Origin: Thermohalobaculum sp038528605
GTDB taxonomy: Bacteria; Pseudomonadota; Alphaproteobacteria; Rhodobacterales; Rhodobacteraceae
Length of the DNA stretch: 12,322 nt
Assembly (NCBI GenBank): GCA_038528605.1
Contig: JBCBEP010000103.1
Coordinates: forward strand, 1 to 12,322
Direction: 5' to 3'
Shown: in pieces, positions 6,719 through 12,322 of the stretch
Position numbering within the stretch: position 1 is the stretch's first letter
Layout of the letters: each line of letters starts with the position of its first letter
The notes under the pieces: generated by a model
The model's database searches: none
What the model was told of the DNA's origin: nothing
What the model saw: the letters and a program-made list of their open reading frames with translations, nothing else
Program-made: the position numbers and the translations under genes

Positions 6719-9399
6719 AGGATCACTCCTTCCAGAGCGTCTTGCGGGAGCGGCCAGAGACGGGCTGCCGGGTCCACGCCGAGCGGGCCCGGGAAGGCCT
6801 CGATCAGTGGCGCAGGGTCGTATCCGGAGGGGGTCATCGCGGCGTCCATCGCCGCGATCGCCGCATCGAAATCGGTCTCTTCGTGGCGGGAGGTCGCGTA
6901 GACCGGGGCCTCGTGCCATCCGAGCCCGCCATAGAGGTCCCTCATGCGGTGGTCGATCCGGCTCTCGGGGTCGAGCAGGTCCACATGCTTCAGGCCACGG
7001 TCGTGAAACCCGTACCATCCGCTCGGAATGCCGTAGGCATCGGCGATGACGAGGCCGTGGAGCGAGGTTGAGAGGATCCGCCGGCAGGAGACGATTTCGG
7101 CGATCTTGTCGCGGAAGGCGGTGAGGCTGCTCTCGGCATACATGTTGATGATGCGCACGCTGCCCGCCAGGCTTTCGGGCACGGCGTAGCGGCGGTACTC
7201 GGCTTTAGGCCGTCCGGCGGGGCTCTTCTCGTCGAGCTCCGAGAGGTGGAGGACGATGCCGAGCTCGTAGCGCCGCTCGATCTCGTCCAGCGGCCAGAGC
7301 CTTGGCAGCAGGTAGACGGGATCGCCGAACACCTCCGGCGCGGCGACGCCGTGGCGCCTCAGGGTTGCAGCCGTTTCCGGCCCCCGGGTGGCGTGGACGG
7401 AGAAGCGCGTGTCGGACGGGCGCGACCACGGCCCGTCGCGTTCCGGATTGAGCGTGGCGTCGAGCCCCGTTCCCCAGAGATGGACATGCCCGCCCTTGAG
7501 GCTGTGGCCGATGGTACCCACGGCGGCCAGGCGCTCATGCGGGCTGCGTGTTGCCATGTGGCGCACCGGCAGGCCCGAAAGCGTGGCGACGACGACGGCG
7601 CTGAGGGCATCTCCGATGTTCGCGAACCCGTCCTGCCGCCCGCCCGCAGCCCAGCAGAGCGGCACGGCCACGGCAGAGGCGGGCCTGCGGGGCTTAGCCG
7701 ATGCTTCAGGGTCGTCGATGCGGGCGGTGGGAACGCTGCGGGCAGGCGGGGAGAGACGCGTGATGTTGCCGCCAGTGGTGGGCGGTGCGCCAGGTGCCTC
7801 CGCGCACAGCGCGAGGGCCGCCTGCGCTGTGGCGCCCTGCCGTGTCGCCGCTATGGCGACGGTTCCGGAATGATGCTTCTCCGCGGTTATGGCCGCACCG
7901 GCGCCTGGGCTTTCGAGCGCGGCGAGCCCGCGGCGCAGGTGCCAGAGGGCTGTGAGACCGAGCGGTGTTGCCGCGCCTGAAGTGGCCGCTGGAACCCTTC
8001 CCGAGCGTGCTGCTGCGCCCCGCCCCTGCCGCTGCTCCTGCCCCTGCACCGGGCCCTGCACCGGGCCCTGCGGCGGAGCATCGACCGCATCTTGTGGCGT
8101 GCCGCCTGGCTGGCTGGGCTCAAGGCGGATCAGGCGGAGTTTCGGTGCGCGAGCCGTCGGCTGGAGCATGGCGAGTGGGAGCGGGGGCGCTGCCGCCCAT
8201 GGGTCCGCCATGGCGGCAGGATCGATGGTCTGACCGTCAACCTTGCCCGCTCCGGCGAGTGTCTGCTGACCCCCGCGCCGGGCAGCCGCCAGCTTCTCCG
8301 CCGCCGCTTCGCGCGCCGTCTCGCGCGCGCGCATCGCCGGGAGATCCTCCGCGAACGCGATGGCTTTGAGGTTCGGCTCATCCCAGATGCTTGAACCGAG
8401 TACGGGGTGTGCGGGCGCGACGTCCAACGGCAGCGCTGCCGCGAGCGCGTCGGTCATGTCGTGCGCCGCGCCGAGAGCCGCTTCCTCCGGCGAGGCGGCT
8501 GCATGATCGATCGCCGCTATCAGCCGGGCCCAGGGCGTGGGACTGTCGGCGGGCTGGTGCCAGACGGTGGCGGCCTGCTGGCCATAGCCTGCGAGGAGAT
8601 CGGCCAGCGGCAGCTCGAGCGGCCCATCGATGCTGAGGGCGATGTCGGCGAGCCCCGGCTGCGCCGAACCCCGCGCCCCGCGTCGGGCGAGCGGCAGGGC
8701 GGGGATGCCATAGGCCCGGGCGATGGCCAGCGGCTCGGGCGCGGCGGAGGCGATGCGCCGGCAGGAGAGGATCGCGTCCAACGCCTGCCTGATGCCCGTG
8801 AGGCTGGGGGCGACGAGCCCGGAGATGAGGCGCACGCCCTCGCCGCCTGCAGGATCGAGGGCGTAGCGCGCGAGATGGGGGTGTGGCCGGCACTGTCCCG
8901 GCGGAGCGGCGGCCTCCTCGTCCGGATCGAGCACGACCCCGAGCTCGTGGCGCGGGGCGCGCGTGGGGCGGTGGAAAGCGGCGATGAGGGCCGCAGGCTC
9001 GCCCAGGGCCGGCAGCGCCCCTGCCGGTATCGCCCCGCCCGAGAGGAGGGCTGCGCTGAAGGGGCCGCGGCAGGCCGTAAGATGGCGCGCCGTGCCGGGC
9101 GCCGCGCGAAAGCGCCGCCGCCGCCCGTCCGGCGGGGTCTCGGTGCGGGCGGCGCCGGTCCCCCAGAAGACCGCATCGCCCCCACGGATGTTCTGACCGA
9201 TCGTGCCCGAGGCGACGAGGCGCGGCAGCGACGAGGCGAAGGGCACCCGGGTGACGGGAAGCCCGGTGAGGAGAGCGACAACGACGGGCGACAGGGCGCC
9301 GCCGAGTGGAACACGGGCATCGCCCGCGGAGCCGCCCTGCCAGGCGAGCGGCACGGCCCCCTCGCGGCGCACCCTGCGCATGAGCATCAGCGCGCTCAT
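6715..9399 (-). CDS. Double-domain polysaccharide pyruvyl transferase family protein (degenerate first domain, intact second domain)
   Basis: The 894-residue protein holds two copies of the polysaccharide pyruvyl transferase fold, a family that transfers pyruvate from phosphoenolpyruvate to sugars as a ketal. The N-terminal copy spans about 16-320 and the C-terminal copy about 575-865. The second copy has the family-like NIGDALS (Asn594, Asp597), GGHVHLWGTG, HATRGPETA and STSLHG with His781. The first copy keeps GGDAVFWGTG and ACRGPFSA, but reads PLGGALS and SAAPEP at the equivalent places (Pro31, Gly34, Glu222). I infer it is catalytically dead. Residues about 340-570 between them are low complexity with a predicted helix (MRARETAREAAAEKLAAA) and Gln/Gly/Pro repeats. 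The ATG at 9399 overlaps the TGA of the upstream pyruvyl transferase by four bases (ATGA). A much longer frame reaching 10173 exists, but its first 258 codons are only an antisense-register shadow of the upstream gene. Confidence 0.85.
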   Translation of the reverse strand: MSALMLMRRVRREGAVPLAWQGGSAGDARVPLGGALSPVVVALLTGLPVTRVPFASSLPRLVASGTIGQNIRGGDAVFWGTGAARTETPPDGRRRRFRAAPGTARHLTACRGPFSAALLSGGAIPAGALPALGEPAALIAAFHRPTRAPRHELGVVLDPDEEAAAPPGQCRPHPHLARYALDPAGGEGVRLISGLVAPSLTGIRQALDAILSCRRIASAAPEPLAIARAYGIPALPLARRGARGSAQPGLADIALSIDGPLELPLADLLAGYGQQAATVWHQPADSPTPWARLIAAIDHAAASPEEAALGAAHDMTDALAAALPLDVAPAHPVLGSSIWDEPNLKAIAFAEDLPAMRARETAREAAAEKLAAARRGGQQTLAGAGKVDGQTIDPAAMADPWAAAPPLPLAMLQPTARAPKLRLIRLEPSQPGGTPQDAVDAPPQGPVQGPVQGQEQRQGRGAAARSGRVPAATSGAATPLGLTALWHLRRGLAALESPGAGAAITAEKHHSGTVAIAATRQGATAQAALALCAEAPGAPPTTGGNITRLSPPARSVPTARIDDPEASAKPRRPASAVAVPLCWAAGGRQDGFANIGDALSAVVVATLSGLPVRHMATRSPHERLAAVGTIGHSLKGGHVHLWGTGLDATLNPERDGPWSRPSDTRFSVHATRGPETAATLRRHGVAAPEVFGDPVYLLPRLWPLDEIERRYELGIVLHLSELDEKSPAGRPKAEYRRYAVPESLAGSVRIINMYAESSLTAFRDKIAEIVSCRRILSTSLHGLVIADAYGIPSGWYGFHDRGLKHVDLLDPESRIDHRMRDLYGGLGWHEAPVYATSRHEETDFDAAIAAMDAAMTPSGYDPAPLIEAFPGPLGVDPAARLWPLPQDALEGVIL
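6726..6730 (-). promoter_or_regulatory. Ribosome binding site supporting the TTG start of the glycosyltransferase
   Basis: On the minus strand AGGAG is followed by seven bases and then TTG at 6718-6716. The TTG overlaps the TGA stop of the double pyruvyl transferase (TTGA). The site sits inside the last codons of that gene, so it can serve translational coupling. This is the main reason for choosing the rare start codon. Confidence 0.6.
8042..8071. repeat. 12-bp tandem repeat, 2.5 copies, in the inter-domain linker
   Basis: The unit ccctgcaccggg occurs twice perfectly and then begins a third time. On the minus strand it encodes the repeated tetrapeptide Gly-Pro-Val-Gln in the linker joining the two pyruvyl-transferase domains. 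It is in frame and probably arose by slippage. Confidence 0.75.
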
Positions 9400-10415
9400 G
9401 CCGCAGCCGCCGCGCACTGGTCGAGCGACGAGATGAGCGGGTGGTCCCACACGGTGCCGCCCGCCGGGGGTGAGAGCGGTGCCAGACCGGCGGGGCATGC
9501 CTCGGCCAGACCCTCCGGAACGAGGGGGCCATTGGCGCCCGCGCGGTCCACCGCGTCGATCAGCGCCTGCCAGTCCGTCTCCCGGTCCTTCGGCTGGCGC
9601 CACCAGGCCATCTCGCGCTGGCCGAGGCCGGCATAGAGGTCGGGGAAGCGCGCGTTCACGCCCGGAACATCGCCTGTGCCTGCCGGATCGAGCGGCGCGT
9701 GCATCAGGCCCGGGGCGCCCCGGGCGGCGCTCAGATAGAGGCACGGGATGCTGTAGGCCAGGGCGATGGCGATGCCGTGGAGCGAGGTTGAGACGATCCG
9801 CTCGCAATCCAGCAGCTCGTCTATCTTTGCGCGGATCGCCGCGCTGCCTGGCGGCGCCACCATGGTGATGAGCCGCACGCCCGGGGCGCCGCCAAGCCGG
9901 TAGCGCGCGAGGCCCGGCTTCGGATGGGCATTGAAGGCCCGATCCGCAAGCTCCGAGAGATGCAGTACGACGCCGAGCGCGTGGCGCGGCCGGCGCATGG
10001 GCGCGTAGAACCGGGGGAGGAGCATCGCCGGGTCCCCGAACGGGATGGCGGGCGCGCCGCCCTCCGAGAGAAGGCGGGCCGAGTAGGGGCCTCGCGTTGC
10101 GTGGAGGTGGAGCGCCGTGTTCTCGGGCGGCGTGTAGGGACGTTTGGCGCCCGCTGCGAGCGGGTTGGCCCAAGGGCTGCAGCCGGTACCCCAGATCGCC
10201 GCCTGCCCGCCGCGCACCGACTGGCCCACGGTGCCGATGGCCACCATGCGCGCGCCCTCGCTCACGAAGGGCACGCGTTCCACCGCCCGGCCGGAGACGA
10301 GCGAGACCATGACCGGGCTCAACGCATCGCCCACATTCACGTAGGCCGGGGGCCCCGCATTACCGGCGACCCAGGCGAGGCGTAGAGGTGCTTCCCGCCC
10401 GCTCAACGACTGCAT
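9396..10415 (-). CDS. Polysaccharide pyruvyl transferase family protein, single domain
   Basis: The 339-residue protein covers one complete pyruvyl-transferase fold, close to the usual family length. Motifs in order are VNVGDALSP (Asn27, Asp30), VAIGTVGQSVRGG, AIWGTG, HATRGPYSA, GVVLHLSEL and STSLHG with His213. All positions lost in the first domain of the next gene are kept here, so I predict an active enzyme that decorates the polysaccharide with pyruvate ketals in the cytoplasm. The C-terminus carries a WDHP motif that recurs as WDEP after the first domain of the next gene, supporting duplication. It is first in the four-gene minus-strand operon. The start is uncertain: ATG at 10415 is used here, but GTG at 10427 is in frame, adds four residues and has a G-rich stretch (GGGGTGGCAGG) before it. 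Confidence 0.88.
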   Translation of the reverse strand: MQSLSGREAPLRLAWVAGNAGPPAYVNVGDALSPVMVSLVSGRAVERVPFVSEGARMVAIGTVGQSVRGGQAAIWGTGCSPWANPLAAGAKRPYTPPENTALHLHATRGPYSARLLSEGGAPAIPFGDPAMLLPRFYAPMRRPRHALGVVLHLSELADRAFNAHPKPGLARYRLGGAPGVRLITMVAPPGSAAIRAKIDELLDCERIVSTSLHGIAIALAYSIPCLYLSAARGAPGLMHAPLDPAGTGDVPGVNARFPDLYAGLGQREMAWWRQPKDRETDWQALIDAVDRAGANGPLVPEGLAEACPAGLAPLSPPAGGTVWDHPLISSLDQCAAAAA

Positions 10416-10427
10416 AACGCTTCGCAC

Positions 10428-10673
10428 CCTGCCACCCCACGCAATGCCTCGACCGAGCGAGACGGCAGAAACCGGGCCGGAGGGCGCCGCCAGGCGCGCT
10501 GCCGGGCGCCGTTCTGCGCCTCGGACCCCGGCTTAGCGGAACGAGGTTAACGCAGCCCTATTCGGCCGACCGCATCGCCGCTCATCTTTGGGAAACCCTG
10601 TTTGTCTAAGCATCGGGTGATGGGCGTCCGCCAACGGCGCTTCCCCCCTCGACCAGAAGGACAAGGGCACAGC
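10428..10673. promoter_or_regulatory. Divergent intergenic region between the pyruvyl-transferase operon and the polyketide synthase
   Basis: About 246 non-coding bases separate two divergent transcription units, so the region should hold promoters for both. Positions 10533-10620 are clearly AT-richer than the rest of the window and include TTAA and GTTTGTCTAAG. I tested several spacings and found no convincing -35/-10 pair. Two GGCGCC palindromes at 10483-10488 and 10505-10510 could pair with each other, but such sites are common at this GC content. For the plus-strand gene AAGGG at 10663-10667 lies six bases before the ATG and is a good ribosome binding site. Confidence 0.45.
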
Positions 10674-12322
10674 ATGAGGCAGACCTCCGAGGCCGGCGCG
10701 GCGCCGGCACGCGAAGCATCGTATCCGTCCCCGCCCGAGAGCCGGATGGCGCGCGGTGATGCGACCCGCGCGCCGGGGGCCGATGGGCCCGCGGGGTCGG
10801 CGGACGGGCGCCTTGCCATAACGGCGATTGCATGCCGCCTCCCCGGCGCCCCCGATACCGAGGCGTTCTGGGACCTGCTGGCGGCGGGCCGGCATGCGAT
10901 CGGCCGCTTGCCTGAAGACCGCTGGTCGAGCGCCAAGTTCCTGCGCAAGGGCGGCCCCGCCCGCGGCCGGACGTATACGAACGCAGCCGGCGTGATCGAC
11001 GACCTGTGGGACTTCGATGCAGGCTTCTTCGGGCTCTCTCCGCGCGAGGCGGCCCAGATGGACCCGCAACAGCGGATGATGCTCGAGGTTGCGTGGCAGG
11101 CGGTGGAGGCCGCGCTGCCGCTGGGTGGGGCGCTGGGCGCGCCGGGCCGCCCCGGCGGCTTCGGGCGAACGGGCGTCTATGTGGGTGCGTCCACCATGGA
11201 CCACGCCCAGCGCTTTGCTACGGATATCGCCTCGATCGACACGCCGTTCATGACCGGCAACACCCTCTCGATCATCTCCAACCGCCTGAGCCAGACCTTC
11301 GGTTTCGAGGGGCCGAGCCTGACGGTCGATACGGCCTGCGCGTCGGGGCTGACGGCGCTGCACCTCGCGGCGGAGGCGCTGCGATCGGGGGAGATCGACA
11401 CGGCGGTCGTCGGTGCCGTGAACGCGCTGCTGCAGCCCTGGAATTTCGTGGGTTTCAGCCAGGCCACGATGCTGTCGCCCTCGGGGCTGTGCCGTGCCTT
11501 CGATGCCGGGGCGGATGGCTATGTGCGGGCGGAGGGGGCGGTGGCCCTGGTGTTGCGCCGTCATCGCGACGCGGTGGCGGGGGGCGAGCCGCTGCGCGGG
11601 GTGCTGCGTGCGAGCGGGACGAGCGCGGACGGCTTGAAGCCGGGGCTTTCGCGGCCGGATGCGGGGGGGCAGGCGGCGCTCCTCGCGCGCGTCCATGCCG
11701 CGGCAGGTCTGCCAGCGGATCGGCTGGCGTTCCTCGAGGCGCATGGCACCGGCACGCCGGTGGGCGACCCGGTGGAGGCTGCGGCGATCATCTCGGCGCT
11801 GGGCGGCGCGCGGGAGGCCGCCGGTCTCGCCCCGCTGCCAATCGGGTCGGCCAAGTCCAATGTGGGGCATCTGGAACCGGCGGCCGGGCTGGTGGGCGTG
11901 CTGAAGGCGCTGATGGCGCTCGAGCGCGGGTATCTGCCGCCGACGCTGCATGTGGATCGGGTGAACCCGGCAGTGGACCGGTTCGAAGGGCTGGCGGTGG
12001 CGCAGGAAGCGCGCGCCCTCCCGCCGCGCGCCGATGGGGCGCCGCATGCCGCTGGGGTGAGCGCGTTCGGCTTCGGCGGTGCCAATGCGCATGTGGTGCT
12101 GGAGGCTGCGTCTCCTCCTGATCCCGTCTCGCCGCCCGTGGTGGATGGAGAGTGCCAGCCGGGCATGGAAGGCGCCGTGCTCCCGCCCCTGGTGCTGTCC
12201 GCCGATACGGAAGCAGGGCTGAAGCGTCTGGCCGGCGCCTGGCGGGAACGCCTCGCCGGGCTGCAGGGAGGCGCGGCTGAGGGTGAGGCGGCTCTGGCGG
12301 CTTGCGAAACGGTGCTTCCCGC
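10674..12322 (+). CDS. Type I polyketide synthase, N-terminal ketosynthase module (C-terminus outside window)
   Basis: From the ATG at 10674 the frame is open to the right edge (549 complete codons). Residues 1-45 are a disordered leader. The ketosynthase runs from about 46 (LAITAIACRLPG) to about 480. It has the complete Cys-His-His set: Cys222 in DTACASG, His357 in EAHGTGTPVGD and His399 in KSNVGHLE. A condensing enzyme that joins acyl and malonyl units is therefore expected to be active. The end of the visible protein (PLVLSADTEAGLKRLAGAW, about 505) is the usual linker before an acyltransferase domain, which should follow outside the window. The active-site sequence ACASG, not the commoner ACSSS, and VGFSQATMLSPSGLCRAFD fit a proteobacterial single-protein PKS. 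In rhizobia RkpA is a synthase of this general type needed for K-antigen. A role in making a lipid for the polysaccharide here is inference from position; an unrelated polyketide product is possible. Confidence 0.9.
   Translation, partial: MRQTSEAGAAPAREASYPSPPESRMARGDATRAPGADGPAGSADGRLAITAIACRLPGAPDTEAFWDLLAAGRHAIGRLPEDRWSSAKFLRKGGPARGRTYTNAAGVIDDLWDFDAGFFGLSPREAAQMDPQQRMMLEVAWQAVEAALPLGGALGAPGRPGGFGRTGVYVGASTMDHAQRFATDIASIDTPFMTGNTLSIISNRLSQTFGFEGPSLTVDTACASGLTALHLAAEALRSGEIDTAVVGAVNALLQPWNFVGFSQATMLSPSGLCRAFDAGADGYVRAEGAVALVLRRHRDAVAGGEPLRGVLRASGTSADGLKPGLSRPDAGGQAALLARVHAAAGLPADRLAFLEAHGTGTPVGDPVEAAAIISALGGAREAAGLAPLPIGSAKSNVGHLEPAAGLVGVLKALMALERGYLPPTLHVDRVNPAVDRFEGLAVAQEARALPPRADGAPHAAGVSAFGFGGANAHVVLEAASPPDPVSPPVVDGECQPGMEGAVLPPLVLSADTEAGLKRLAGAWRERLAGLQGGAAEGEAALAACETVLP

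Noticed and set aside
9400..10173. N-terminal extension of the double pyruvyl transferase up to 10173
   Set aside because: This part is the same DNA as the upstream pyruvyl transferase read in another frame and is Arg/Pro-rich. The ATG at 9399 in an ATGA overlap is the natural start.
10590..10598. Short inverted repeat GGGAAACCC as a possible terminator or operator
   Set aside because: The stem is three base pairs with no T-run, so it is too weak to call.
10533..12092. A 519-codon minus-strand frame opposite the polyketide synthase
   Set aside because: The translation is Arg/His/Gln-rich and unlike any family, whereas the plus strand has a complete ketosynthase active site.

Overview
This is a very GC-rich window (visibly above 70% G+C). 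Long spurious open frames lie on both strands, as is typical of an alphaproteobacterium; Rhodobacterales or Rhodospirillales is my inference. The content is one theme: a locus for making and exporting a surface polysaccharide, of the capsule (K-antigen) type exported by an ABC transporter. I see no tRNA, rRNA, CRISPR, insertion sequence or phage gene.

Layout from left to right. (1) Positions 1-1535, minus strand: the first 511 codons of a large glycosyltransferase-type protein whose C-terminus lies beyond the left edge. (2) A short divergent gap of 86 bases. (3) Positions 1622-2755, plus strand: a KpsE/RkpR/CtrB-type inner-membrane polysaccharide export protein. (4) Positions 10415 down to 2715, minus strand: four genes with overlapping stops and starts (ATGA, TTGA, TGATG), hence a translationally coupled operon. 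In transcription order these are a canonical polysaccharide pyruvyl transferase, a double-length protein with two pyruvyl-transferase domains, a large GT-B glycosyltransferase starting at TTG, and a KpsT-like ABC ATPase with a long Ala/Pro-rich tail. The tail gene overlaps the end of the kpsE-like gene by 41 bases, tail to tail. (5) A divergent intergenic region of about 250 bases with a locally AT-richer patch. (6) Positions 10674-12322, plus strand: the ketosynthase module of a type I polyketide synthase, running off the right edge.

How they may work together (inference): the glycosyltransferases build the repeat unit and pyruvyl transferases add pyruvate ketals. The KpsE-like protein and an ABC transporter move the chain outward. 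The polyketide/fatty-acid-like synthase could make a lipid for anchoring or priming, by analogy with rhizobial RkpA.

The most unusual feature is the number of degenerate, enlarged components. The ABC ATPase has lost the Walker A lysine, the Walker B glutamate and the switch histidine. The first half of the double pyruvyl transferase has lost the conserved His and Asn/Asp positions that its second half and the neighbouring gene keep. One glycosyltransferase carries a roughly 110-residue low-complexity insertion inside its catalytic fold. These look like regulatory or scaffold copies of enzymes kept beside working ones, and they are the best candidates for undescribed biology here.
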